Positions 43,838-54,198 of a stretch of 64,000 nt of DNA are shown piece by piece. The stretch's first letter is position 1; every line of letters starts with the position of its first letter. The DNA is from Eutreptiella sp. 'Long Island Sound 2002' (Eukaryota > Euglenozoa > Euglenophyceae > Eutreptiales > Eutreptiaceae). Where the stretch lies: the NCBI GenBank assembly GCA_964036045.1, contig OZ038379.1:73055992-73119991 (forward strand). The letters run 5' to 3'. Position numbers and translations under genes: made by a program. The notes below the pieces were generated by a model. The model saw only the letters and a list, made by a program, of their open reading frames with translations, did not search any database and had not been told where the DNA came from.

Positions 43838-46280
43838 TAAAGAAGGTCCCTACCAGGACTGGCACCTGCTGTACCCCTTCAACCATTTCCTGTCACTCCT
43901 ATGGTCTTGCTTCTCACGAGGTTCCGCATGATCTTGCCTTATCCTGCACAATTTCCCACAAAAAATAGTAAAATATGGCTCCTTCACACAAATCCTGATC
44001 CCTTGCAATAACCAGCTCCCAAGTACAATATCTCAAACCCAAATCCACACTGAGGGGTTCCAAGGGTGTTTGAGGTCCCGCGTTGACACTCAACAACTCC
44101 TTTCAACACGCCGGTCGTCTCACGTTGCACACGGAGACACGGGCGTTGGGCATGTACATAGAATTGCACCAATAGAATAATCAAAAAAGAAGCCCTGAAA
44201 TTGGCATATGAACACAAATCAAATAAAATTGGGGAAAGATGGAAACATACACAATCACAGCCATAGACCCCTCATTCTCTGGACTCAGGACCTTCCCTTG
44301 ACTCGCCAACATGTTGCCCTGAACCCAGTCAAATAAGATGGCTAAATGCCATGTGTGAAAAGTCACTACACAAACCCCAAAAATGTGTTCCCTTCAAAGC
44401 CTCTAAATCCTTGCCCGAAAGGGGAGGTGGCGTGTCATGGCCTAGAGTGGCACTCAGGACCATGCCCTACTCTGACATAATTTTGGTTGGGCTTGGAGTC
44501 GAATGGGCTTGGAGAATTGCCCCATGAAGATTACCCCACAACATAGCAAAATTAGGCAAATCACACCATAATGCCCAAAATTCAATTATATACTCAAAAA
44601 TGCATACGGCAAATGTTCAAATGCTCCATGCATGTGTCCAACCGGAAAGTAATATACAAGGGTGATATAGACCAAAGGTCAATGCCCAAGAGTATCCCAA
44701 CATTGGCTCCCAAACCCCTCCGGATATACACATGCCATGCTTCACAATCAACTCACGAATTTGAGACCTAATTTTGTGAGGCTCCGTGTGCCACGCCAAA
44801 GTGACCACGTGATCCGGCATATGATGAGGTGCAACACCGAAGCATATGCCAACATATAAGCAACATACCATTGTTCATGGATCACTAGGCACTTTACTGT
44901 TAGCCGACCAGTTGAGCACATAAAATACAAAAATGAGCATAAAATGAGGTCAAAAAAATGCAAATATTGCCAAATTCAAAGTAATCACAATAGTATATAA
45001 CTTCGCTCACCCATGGTATCAACATATGGTTCAAAACACAATCCCTTGGGACCATTTGCGAACAATCTCCCCACTTGGATCCCCACATGGACGCATAGGG
45101 ACACCTTCGAACCTCCTCCCGACACGCACCATGAAAATGGGAAAATTGCTAGTGGCGCTTGTGGGTCGCTCCGTAAGCCTTCCGGCATGCGCTATATGTG
45201 CGGTAGACCTAGTCTAGCGCTATGGAGTACAAGATTGGGACATGGGCGAAGCCCTTGCCACGTAGGACTCCACATATCATCCTACAAACGGAGATATATA
45301 ACATGGGAGTGAGCATAGCGAAGCACATACCATGCATATAACACATACCCTTATAAAGGGGCTCCCACCATGGTATGCCATGCCCCTCCATGGACATAAC
45401 TTCACGTTAAAAATACGTAGGAACCCAAGGAAACTTTCTATGCAACCCCAACGCTCATGCAGTATACTCGAAAGTCGCATTAAAATATTTGGTTGCATGG
45501 TCAAGAGTTATAAATCACTTTCTACCCTCTTGACCATTATCCCTTGCTACACCCGGCATTTGTACACATCAAAGGCGTTTGACGCTTCTCAAATCAAGGT
45601 GAGACCAAGGCGATTCCAGCCCATATCTCAAAATTGTAACTCCTCGCAGTGAGCCGGAGAGATGACGTTTCAAAGTGGCCTCACGAATCAATTTTGTTTC
45701 GCCTATATCTCCAAGAAAAATGAAGGAGAAAACAAAAGGAAGGTTGATTCGTGATCGGGGAAAAATGTAGGACCACTCGAATCTAGTCATATCAAGTGCG
45801 GCGACCTCGAAATCGAAAATCCTATTCTGAATGTCTGAAAAAATTGGATTAATTTTGCGAGTGTATAACATGAAAATTGCGGAAGCAACGAACCCTTTTC
45901 TGATGAAATCTGACCCTTCATCGGGGTTTCCGCTAAAAAATCTGGAAATAACAGTTAACCAATCGGTTACCGCAAAATCGCGAACCAACTGACAGTCGCC
46001 GATACATTGACAATCAGAACGGATAGCTGAAAAATTACGGAAACAGTATGATAAAAAAACCCTGTTGATTCCTGATATTTTGATAGATAAATCTCAGCCG
46101 GCGGCGCCTCGGTATTGAATGTGGCCGCTCATAGCCGGAATGGCCAAACCTATCACACTATCACATCAGGTTAGGCGAGTTGGATGGGAGAGTATGATAT
46201 CAGCCCATGGCGGCTGGCCGGCCCATAGATACACACCCCAAGTGACCCAAAGATGGCCACGGGGGTCCGAACCTGCTTCA
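43838..46280 (-). repeat. Element 3 LTR
   Basis: 2,443 bp, starts TGAAGCAGGTTCGG on the minus strand and ends CTTCTTTA like element 2. The U3 dyad at 45497-45537 is kept by a compensatory base change. A 139-codon frame (45569-45988) aligns with the 234-codon LTR frame of element 1. Confidence 0.88.
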
Positions 46281-47210
46281 GTAGGCGGAATCCCGAGCTG
46301 TTGCGCGCAGAGTCTGGGCCCCGCAAGTCGCAAAAGGCATTGTGGGGTCCAGCAGGTAAAATTGGTATTTTTCTTGACAATCAAAACTGAAGGCAGATCG
46401 AAATCACACTTTTAAACAATTCCAAAGGTAATGGTAACTTGCAAAACGGCGCAACGCGACCGTGCCAAAAATTCATCTTCAAGAAAAACTGCCAGAGCGA
46501 GTGACGGGAGGGTCTGCGCATAGCTTAGGATTGTGCTTGCAACAGGGAACACGTAGAAAAGTCAAGATGGAGGTCAGGAAGACAAGGATGAATGACACTT
46601 CAAACCTTGATGGCCTCCATCCAGGGGGCTGTTGCCACGGGGGACCAACGGTCCTGTCCTGCAATTCAACGCGGGGCAACCGTGGCAACGGTTCTGTACA
46701 GCCACCACAGTCATTTTTCCCACAAACTTGAACAATGAAGACTGTGATTGACGACTTGTGCTATGCTTTTGTCTTGCGATGCACTACTGCCTTGTGCCCA
46801 GGTTTGCCTGGTATCGCACCTAGGCCACTAGAAAACATGGGCACGATGGCCTCACAGTGCGCGCGGTAGCAACACCGAGGTAGAGGAAAGAGGTCACAAT
46901 GGCCTCATGATAAGTCGTCGAAACAAAAATTTAGGCAGAATGCAACACACGGGCACGATGCCCACACATGTCACCCACTTGCTTTAGACAATTTAGGGGC
47001 GCTTGATGTGCTTGATGCCCTTGATGACTTGCCGTTGAAACTTGTAGTAACGATTGAGCTCTTCCTTGTAAGATGTAAGCTTGCTTGACTACTTGCTTGA
47101 AAAGAAAAAAACAAGGCCTAGCCAAAGGCCCACTTGAAAAACTGAACCACCACCAAGAGTGATCATCAAGCAGCCAAAGCGCTGTCACGTGTACAGTAAG
47201 TAAGTAACTA
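46281..47210 (-). repeat. Inverted repeat arm (family B)
   Basis: Roughly 0.9 kb whose reverse complement aligns with 57750-58640. Shared landmarks include GACCGTTC/GAACGGTC beside CCTGTCCTGCA, GCGCAACAGCTCG, CACAGTGCGCGCGGTAG and CAAGTGGGCCTTTGGCTAGG. Identity is perhaps 75-80% by eye. The element 3 LTR begins exactly where this arm stops, interrupting CGCCTAC|TACTT as seen at 58640. Confidence 0.8.
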
Positions 47211-47920
47211 AGGGCGGCCGCATCCACAGCCTCATCTGACATTCCCTTGTTTGTTTTACATGGTGGCCGCCTCTGGCGGGAAGGGGACCTCTCCACCACC
47301 AGTTCCCCTCACGACCCCTGTCTCACCTCACGGCCGACAACTTCAACCAGGTTCCCTTGGGGCATGACCAGCGGTAGGTTTCCATCAGTCCCTGCCCTCA
47401 CGCTCTGAACTCCTGCCGGTCACCCATTGAAGGATCCCCCAGCCTTCCCCCCCTAGCACAGCCTTTTGGGCGCCTACAGGCGGGTTTACTGTGGATAGCC
47501 CTCGCTGACAGCGCAACATTTCTCTCTCCCAACCACATTCCACCACTCCCCATCCCTCACGGGTTGGAGTACCCATTCGGCTCCCGGATGCACTTGGGTG
47601 TTGTCCATCCGTGGCTGGAGGCCAGGGGGCGACCCTTTCCACGTTTCCCCAGGTGCCGCTCACGCGTGAACCTACTTGTACTCAGGCCATTGACCTGTGA
47701 CCTCAGGGTCAACCCCCACCCCTGTGGACACGTCACAGCCGTCCCGGAGCCCAGGGCATTTTCCCGACTTCCCGTCGCCAGGCTTCCCATGGTTGGCCCA
47801 TGGTTCACCACTCCATGGCAACTGGTTTCCCAATCTCACGGGGCTGTTGCTCAGTTTTCTCCGCCTCCCCTCTGTCCCTGGTTCGCAACCCTGCGCCGTC
47901 TCTTTCCCCTGTGCCACAAC
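47211..47920. other. GC-rich DNA, no gene recognised
   Basis: The plus strand becomes strongly pyrimidine-rich from about 47,300. Open frames on it are P/S/L-rich and look composition-driven. Confidence 0.45.
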
Positions 47921-48420
47921 CCATCACCCATACGTGCCTATTCCCCGCGCCCCGCGCCTTCCCATTCTCCTGGGGCGGTTGTGCGACCCTACCCACACGC
48001 CCTTCTCTGTCCGGTCCCCTTGTCTTTTCTTTTTCCCTTCATCCAGTGTTTATACCCCATCGGGCCACCAGCAACCCTGTAGCGCGGGACCACTGGATCC
48101 TCATCCATCCGGGGACCGTTTTGCGCGCCTAGCACGGGTTGCTCCCTTCCCGCCCCCGTCCCTGTCCCCCATGCCACATCCTGTCACCCATCACGGCCTA
48201 TTCCCCGTGCCCCGCGCCTTCGCACTCTCCTGGGGCTGTTCTGCGGCGCTAGCCGCACGCGCTTCTCTGTCCCGTCCCCTTTTCCCATCATCCGGTGTTT
48301 ATAACCCAGCGGGCCGCCAGCAACCCTTTGGCGTGGGCCCGCTGGATCCTCATCCATCCGGGGACCAATTCGTGCGCCTAGCACGGGTCGCTCCCTTCCC
48401 TCCCCCTTTCGTTTGGTTGG
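47921..48420. repeat. Tandem duplication, 260-bp period
   Basis: Two consecutive copies of a segment that includes TTCCCCGCGCCCCGCGCC (47941 and 48201), GTGTTTATAxCCCAxCGGGCC and GGATCCTCATCCATCCGGGG. Copies differ at many positions. Confidence 0.85.
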
Positions 48421-50340
48421 TGTGTTTCTTTCTTGACCTATTGGGGGCTCTTCTTCCTGGCCCCGCCCCCAGTACCTGTGCCTTTTCCCCACCTCGTCAC
48501 CTCCTATTTTGTTGTATTTTGTTTTGCGCCACCCGTGGCCCCTCTTCTGCACCGCTTGCTCCTTCCCGTTCCCCCGCCGCCTATTTGCTCTGTGCTGTTC
48601 GCCCTCCGGCGGTGCTTGTGGTTTTTGTTTTGTTTTTTTTGGTCTGCCCCCCCCCCCTTTACCGCTGTGCTTCCTGCCTTGTAGTACCCTCCTCCCTGCA
48701 TGCACGCACGTGAGGACTGCACTGGCCATCAGGTCACAGTTCCCCTCTGTGCTCGTCTCCTGTCCCTTCGCCCTCCTGGGGCGTGCCCCTTGGCGGTCCC
48801 CGGCCATGCCAGGTGGGCGCCCCTTACTCGCGTCCCTCTCCTCTCTTCCCTCTCTTCTCTCCTCTCCCCTCCCCCCCCCACCCCTGTCTCTCGCCCGCCC
48901 TCTTACTGCTGCTCTCCTGCTCCCTGTGCTCTCCGCTGGTCTTCCCCGCGCCAGGGTTGTATCTCGCGCGCTCTCACGCGCCTCTTGGCCTCCACCCTGT
49001 CCACCGCTCTGTAGGCCGTCTCGGGCGGCCTCCCCAGATACCCCTTAAGGGAGATTCCCCCGTCCTCCGCCCCCGCCGGCCTCCCCTCCCTCAGCTCCCT
49101 GATGGTGGGGCGGGGGGGGCGGTACAGTTCAATGCGGGTCATCGGCATGGCGGTTCTCTGCGCGAGACGTGGTGTACCTGTTTGCCGTTGTTGGCCCCCT
49201 GCAACCCATTCCTCCCGCGCGGCACTGTCCCTCCGGTTCTCCTGCTTTTTCCCTTGGTTGCCTCTCTTGTCGCGCTCATCGCTGCTCACGCGCGCCCTGC
49301 GTGTGCCCTCTGCTCCTCTCTGCGTTTCTTCTGCCTCGCCGCCCCGTGCCCTCACCCCCTGACACGCCATCTCTGCGCTCCTCACCTCCTATCCGCTGTC
49401 ACTCTGATGGTCCTGTCTGTACATTTCCGTCCGCCGTCTCTGCCGTTGCCGTGCATTCTCCCGCGTGTGCCACCTGTGGGTTCTACCTATGCCCTATTCT
49501 GTTGTCCCTACCCTTTCCCCTGGTGTCAGGTCGTACCCTCAGCCTGCCCACTCTGTTGTGCTACTGTCCCTAAGCTTTGTGCCATGCCCCCCTCCCCCGA
49601 CTCTCACCCCATCCGGGACGCCATGGGTTCACGGCGAGGGGGAGAGTTTACATGCGGACTGGATTGCGGTCCTGCTTGTGGACGGGTTAGATGATTGGTT
49701 GTTGGGATCTGCCACGACTTGTGCCCGTGGCTGGTGGAGCTATCCCTCACGCGGCAGGCAAGAGTGAACCGCCCATGGGGCCCACGATAGGCAATGCGAT
49801 CCTCGTAGGCCCAGCGCTTGGAGCGGGCATCTCAGCTCCATGTCACCGCCGGATGTTCTCGACCGGCTCCTGTCCGTGACGACCCCACGCTGAGTATGCC
49901 TGCTGGGCCAGCGCATCTGGCATGGTTGCCTGGTTCCATACCAGCGCTCGCCGTACTCCACCAGCACACCAGTCCACAGTACACCAGTCCACCAGTATTT
50001 CTGCATCATGTCAGGCTTCTCGCTCTGGGCCGAGCTTCGGTGGGCACCCACGAAACTTCCTGCGCCCTGCTGCCCAGCCGCTCCGTCCGCACCCGTCAGC
50101 GCTCCTGTACACCACCGCCCCAGCCGCTGTCGCCGCGTAGCCTGTTCCCTCCTGTCGGGTTTCTTGTCTTCGTCTGCCATCACGTCCTCCCTCGCTGCCA
50201 TGCTGGCCAATCCTACCGCTGGCCGTGTACCCGCCACTTCTTGCTCCTCCGCGCTCCCTGGCCTTTCCTCTACTCCTTGCGTCCCCCACGCCTGTCCTTG
50301 ACCATGTCCTTCCCTTGCGGACTCCCCAAGCCTGCCCCTC
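48421..50340. other. Pyrimidine-rich low-complexity DNA
   Basis: The plus strand is C/T-rich, so long open frames occur on both strands (P/L/S-rich plus, R/G/K-rich minus). The minus-strand frame 49740-50375 (211 codons) has more normal composition near its end, but I could not settle on a gene. Confidence 0.35.
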
Positions 50341-51378
50341 CTACAGCCCTCGTTGCCTCTCGTCCGTCCGTCCAACCTGCACTCTCCGTGTGCCTGGCGC
50401 CCGAGTGTTGGTGAGGATGTGCACTGCGGTCCTGCTCCTGCCCCGCCCTACGCCTCGCCCTCGCACCACCCCTCCCGCTGCAACAGCTCCCGCAGCTTCC
50501 GCGCCCTGGGCCTTTTCGGCCGCTCCCGGGGACAGTCCAGGCTCACCGCCCGGAAGCGCCTCTCCCAGCATCCTCCTCCACCGGCCCTCCTCCATCTCAG
50601 GCCAACTTTCCTCGGGCCTCCCCGCCCTGCCGGCCAGGTCGCTGAAGGGGCGGGTCCCTCGCTTCTCCCGCCCCCCCCTCCTCCTCGGCGCCCACTTCAC
50701 GTAGCGAACCAGCTCCGCCACGTCCCCCGCCCTCCACCCCGCGACCGTCCCGGGCCCCCTCTGTACTGGCGGCGGCGCATACCGCCGCGGGGGTGGCGAC
50801 TCCGAGCCGCAGTCAGTCGGCGTGGGCTCCGGACCGGGGCTGGCCGGCCACGGCGCCCCCTCTGCTTCCCCTGCTCCCCGTTCCTCCAACCGGCGCCGCT
50901 TCCCCCTCGCGTGCGCAGCCTTCCCTCCCTCCTCTCTGGGCCTCTTCCCGGACGGTGACCGCCCCTTCACATCCGTGGAGGGGGTGTTCCCTTCCGGGTC
51001 TGGGAGGACCAGTTCCGCCCTCCGGGCCACCGCCTCCTCCTCCTCCCGCACCCTGCGCTCCCGCGCCGCCAGCTCCCTGTCCCTCTCCGCAAGCCTCGCA
51101 GCCTCACCCCTGATCTGCCTCCTTGCCCTCTCCTGCATCTCCCTCTCCTGCTCCGGCGGGATAGCGGGCTGCCTGAATGGCAGTAGTGGGGGGTGACCCC
51201 CCGGCCCCCCGCTCTCCCCGTGCCGCCCGCCTTCCAGTTCAGCCCTCTCCACCCTCTGCATCCTTCTCCGTAGATCCGCCCACGCTCGCTGCAGCTCCTC
51301 CACTGCCTGCGCCTCCCCTCCCCGCGGCCCGCCTTGTCCCTCCGTCCACCCCTCTGCCACCCTGTCCCCTCCTCCCAT
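50341..51378 (-). CDS. Hypothetical protein with coiled coil
   Basis: 345 codons on the minus strand (first ATG near the 51378 end). From the N-terminus: a basic/glycine-rich segment; a strongly helical charged stretch with EREMQERARRQIRGE and AERDRELAARERRVREEEE (about residues 75-120), a probable coiled coil; a basic KRPREEGG region that could be a nuclear signal; a PPP-rich linker; and a segment with GDVAELVRYVKWAPRR (about 215-235) of ordinary composition. It resembles in style the charged N-terminal half of the element 1 Gag, so a retroelement origin is possible. I recognise no named domain. Confidence 0.35.
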   Translation of the reverse strand: MGGGDRVAEGWTEGQGGPRGGEAQAVEELQRAWADLRRRMQRVERAELEGGRHGESGGPGGHPPLLPFRQPAIPPEQEREMQERARRQIRGEAARLAERDRELAARERRVREEEEAVARRAELVLPDPEGNTPSTDVKGRSPSGKRPREEGGKAAHARGKRRRLEERGAGEAEGAPWPASPGPEPTPTDCGSESPPPRRYAPPPVQRGPGTVAGWRAGDVAELVRYVKWAPRRRGGREKRGTRPFSDLAGRAGRPEESWPEMEEGRWRRMLGEALPGGEPGLSPGAAEKAQGAEAAGAVAAGGVVRGRGVGRGRSRTAVHILTNTRAPGTRRVQVGRTDERQRGL

Positions 51379-51662
51379 GACCCTTGCTTCCCTTCCTCAC
51401 AGCCTCCTGTCTTCTTCCCCTATCCTCTCCCATGCCCTCCTATGCTCTTCTCCCTTCCCTCCCTGCGCCCCCAACTCGTCCCAGCAGCCTGCGGGCGCTG
51501 CCGTACATGTGCTTGCGATGGCACGCCCGGGTACGCTTGGGGGGGTGGGTACACCATCCCCATCGCGAGGTAAGGTGGTGGCGGAAAAGGTGGGATGACT
51601 GGCGAGATGGCTGGCGGGACTACACCTCCCCACCAACCCAATCCCTTCCCTAGGAACGCCCG

Positions 51663-52898
51663 TCAGCCCGTGTACCCACGGCCATCCGCCCTTTCCTGCC
51701 CTTTGTCCGCTCGCCCCGCTTTCCCGTGCCCCTTGCTGCATGCTCCTTGGGGTCTTGCCTTCCTGTGTCCCTTTCCCTGGAGCCCCTCTTGTCCCGCTCC
51801 TTTCCCTTGCGCACGGTGCCCACTATGCCTGCTCCTACCGCCTTCTTCTAGCCCGGCATCCCTCCCCTGCTCCGCGCCGCCCCCCTGTCCACTTCGCTGG
51901 CTCCCACTCTCTTGCCCTCCCTCCCGCTGGGCGTGGCGCCCCGCTGCTGTTGCGCTGCTCTGTCCTGCCTGCCCTTCCCCTCTCTGCAGCCCGCCACTGG
52001 GATGTCCGCTGTGCAACCCTCCTGACCCCTCCTGTCCACCCTGCCGCTCCAACCTTCCCCTCCCTGACCCCATCTCCTGCCGGTAGATGGTGTCGGGCCC
52101 CGGCTCTGGGGGCTGGTGGCGACAGCGCTGGCGCTCCACGTGCGCCAGCGCCTCGTACCGCGCCGCCTGCTGGCGGCGCGCATCCCTGTCCTCCTCCGCC
52201 CGCACTGCCGCACTGACCTGTGGGGGCGACCCCGGCGGCGGCTGTTTGAACGCGCGTTGGTGCTGCGGCCACTGTCCCCCTTGTCCGCCCCCCTTTCCCT
52301 CTTTCCCCTCCTGGTGCCCTGTCGCATTCCTGGCCCCTGACGCCCCCGCCTGCCCTTTCTCTTCCTTGCCTGTCCGCGCCTGTCCTCCGGTGCGTACGCC
52401 ACTGTCCCCGCCCTCTGCTGCTCCCGCCTCGGCTCGTCCTCGCCTATTCTTGCCCTCCTCCTTCCTCCGCACCTCTGGAAGGATGGACTTCATGGCAGCC
52501 GCCGGCACATTGGGTGCCGCCGGCTTCTCTCGGCCCCCCTCTGCTGCCATCCTCCTCGCCTTCTCCCCCTCGTCCTCGAACACAACGAGGATGTCGTCGA
52601 CTACCGACCCGTCCAGCCTGTTGCTCTCCGCCAGGTTGAACGGGTCCGCCTGCAGCCTTGCTACCGCTTGCTCACCCCGCTTCTCTCCATGCCCTTCAGC
52701 TCCCGCTGCTACCACCTCCGTCCTCCCCCCACTTGTCTCTGCTTGCCCTCCCTTGTCTTCTCCCTCCCCTGTCCCTGCCGCGGCCTCGTCTTTCCTCTTC
52801 TGCTCTTCTGTTCGCCGCCCCTCCCGCTGGACCGTCTCCGGACTCTCCGGAGACGAGGGTGACGACACCTCTGACGACACCACGCGGTCCAGCACCAC
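51663..52898 (-). CDS. Hypothetical low-complexity protein, G/E/Q/R-rich
   Basis: 411 codons on the minus strand with a GTG at the 5' end and a stop (TAG) five codons further up, so no certain start. The first 150 residues have balanced composition (VVSSEVSSPSSPESPETVQ, then DPFNLAESNRLDGSVVDDIL, then a DEGEKARRMAAEGG segment), and the middle has an A/R/E-rich helix (QVSAAVRAEEDRDARRQQAA). The rest is G/Q/K/R-rich. It lies upstream of the 50341-51378 frame in the same orientation but in a different phase. Purine bias of the strand can create open frames by chance, so this is uncertain. Confidence 0.35.
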   Translation of the reverse strand: MVLDRVVSSEVSSPSSPESPETVQREGRRTEEQKRKDEAAAGTGEGEDKGGQAETSGGRTEVVAAGAEGHGEKRGEQAVARLQADPFNLAESNRLDGSVVDDILVVFEDEGEKARRMAAEGGREKPAAPNVPAAAMKSILPEVRRKEEGKNRRGRAEAGAAEGGDSGVRTGGQARTGKEEKGQAGASGARNATGHQEGKEGKGGGQGGQWPQHQRAFKQPPPGSPPQVSAAVRAEEDRDARRQQAARYEALAHVERQRCRHQPPEPGPDTIYRQEMGSGRGRLERQGGQEGSGGLHSGHPSGGLQRGEGQAGQSSATAAGRHAQREGGQESGSQRSGQGGGAEQGRDAGLEEGGRSRHSGHRAQGKGAGQEGLQGKGHRKARPQGACSKGHGKAGRADKGQERADGRGYTG

Positions 52899-52949
52899 CC
52901 TCCCCCCCCACTACACGAGCCCACGAAACCCGAGCCACGGTACACCCCC

Positions 52950-53439
52950 ATGGACCCGCGGGGAGCCACGCACGCACACCAACAACACCAGGGCCTAGTA
53001 GGAGCGCCCCACCACCACCAGCAGCCCCCCCACCCACACCCCATACCAGCGAGCACCATCCACCAGCAGCCACCCATTACATACGGACCACAGCCCCACC
53101 TGGACGCCCATGCGGCCGCCTCCCACCAACACCTCGGCACCGCAACCAGCCAAGAACCGCAAGGACCGCACGGCACACACACGCAACACCCACACGACCC
53201 ACAGGGACGCCCAGACCCTCAGCCAGCACAACACCCACCCCCGCCCCCCCCACCACCAACAGTGCCACCCCCACACCACCCCCCCCCAACCCCCTCCCAA
53301 GACGAGGCCACGGACGCAACACGCGGCAGCCAGCACCAGCCAGTTGACGTCGATGCCCCCGCCGACAAACGCCACCGCGAATCCCCCCTCCCGCGACCGC
53401 CACAAGAAACCCCCACACCGCCACCTGCCCATTGGTAGT
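52950..53439 (+). pseudogene. 5' part of a P/H/Q-rich gene, interrupted
   Basis: Starts at an ATG or GTG near 52950 and encodes about 163 residues rich in His, Pro and Gln (THAHQQHQG, PPPPPPPPTVPPPHHPPP), a likely disordered N-terminus. The sequence is broken by a 256-bp mobile insertion. The coding character resumes at 53696 with the same composition. Confidence 0.45.
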
Positions 53440-53695
53440 AGGTTCCAGGTTTTAACTGGGTTTTAGGGAACAGCTCAAAACCAAAATTGTGGGACAGGCT
53501 ACATTTACCAATTAACCACTGTTGAACGCGTGATCGCGCGAGCACGCGCCACCGATTGGCGCGATAGGCCAGTTGAACTGTTCAACCGCGTTCAACCGAG
53601 TTCAACTGGGGGGTTGAACAGCAACATGCTGTTCAACTGGGTTCAACCGCTGTTCAACCGCTACGCTCAAAGGTGTGCAAAAGGGGTCACTAGGG
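53440..53695. mobile_element. Short non-autonomous insertion with GTTCAACC motifs
   Basis: A 256-bp AT-richer island inside a C-rich gene. It contains about eight GTTCAACCG-like motifs in both orientations (53575-53665) and ends GCAAAAGGGGTCACTAGGG, identical to the end of the nested insert at 27009. No clear terminal inverted repeat or target duplication is visible. It behaves like a MITE-type derivative of the same family. Confidence 0.65.
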
Positions 53696-54198
53696 CATCA
53701 CCGGACCCCACACGCGACAACGACGACCCCCCCCCCCCAACCCACACCACCCCCCCCATCACACCCCGCACCACCAGCCGCCGCACCGGCCGAACCCTAC
53801 GCCCTACACAACCCCGCAGCGGTACAGCAGCACCTCCGGGGACTCGGGGACCAGGAGGTGCTGCGCCTCCGCACCTCCAGCAGCACCCAGCGCATCTGGG
53901 CGAACACCCTGGTCCGGGCGGCCACCCTGGGGGAAGGCGTCCGAGACTTCCTCTTCGACGCCTTCCTCCACATCTCCCGACACGACCGCCCCCCGCGCGC
54001 CACCCCAGACGGCGAGAGCCCGCCCCCCACGGGGAGCTGGATCTGGGTGCCCCCAATCGGCTGGGGGCGACACCTAGTCGGACAGCCCGTGCTGGAGCGA
54101 GACAGCACCCAGGGCAGCACCCGCTACCGCGAGCCCAACATGGCCCACCCCCCACCTAGCACCACCCCCGACAACACCAAAGAGTGGGAGCGGGAAAC
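53696..54198 (+). pseudogene. 3' continuation of the P/H/Q-rich gene, truncated
   Basis: After a P/T-rich stretch the frame becomes ordinary: ALHNPAAVQQHLRGLG, then FLFDAFLHISRHD, then SWIWVPPIGWGRHLVG and TPDNTKEWERETW. It ends at about 54200 where a chromovirus fragment begins. The WVPxxGWGxxL block and the following WERxT are shared with the minus-strand gene at 63305-64000, which supplies what looks like the missing C-terminal half of the family. Function unknown. Confidence 0.5.

Larger units (their letters stand above)
43186..46280 (-). mobile_element. Element 3: truncated chromovirus related to element 2
   Basis: In reverse orientation: 5' LTR (46280 down to 43838), primer site (43837-43826), then the first about 640 bp of gag, where the element stops abruptly at about 43186. 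The first half of gag, all of pol and the other LTR follow the rule of truncation, being absent after that point. It is inserted into the repeat family whose other copy lies at 57750-58640. Confidence 0.88.

Noticed and set aside
47697-49694. Plus-strand frames of 338 and 303 codons, P/S/L/F-rich
   Set aside because: They lie in pyrimidine-rich DNA and span a 260-bp tandem duplication. Composition alone explains them.
53676-53695. CACTA-type transposon end at CACTAGGG
   Set aside because: The CACTA lies at the right edge facing outward, where a CACTA element would show TAGTG, and no partner terminus or 3-bp duplication is visible.
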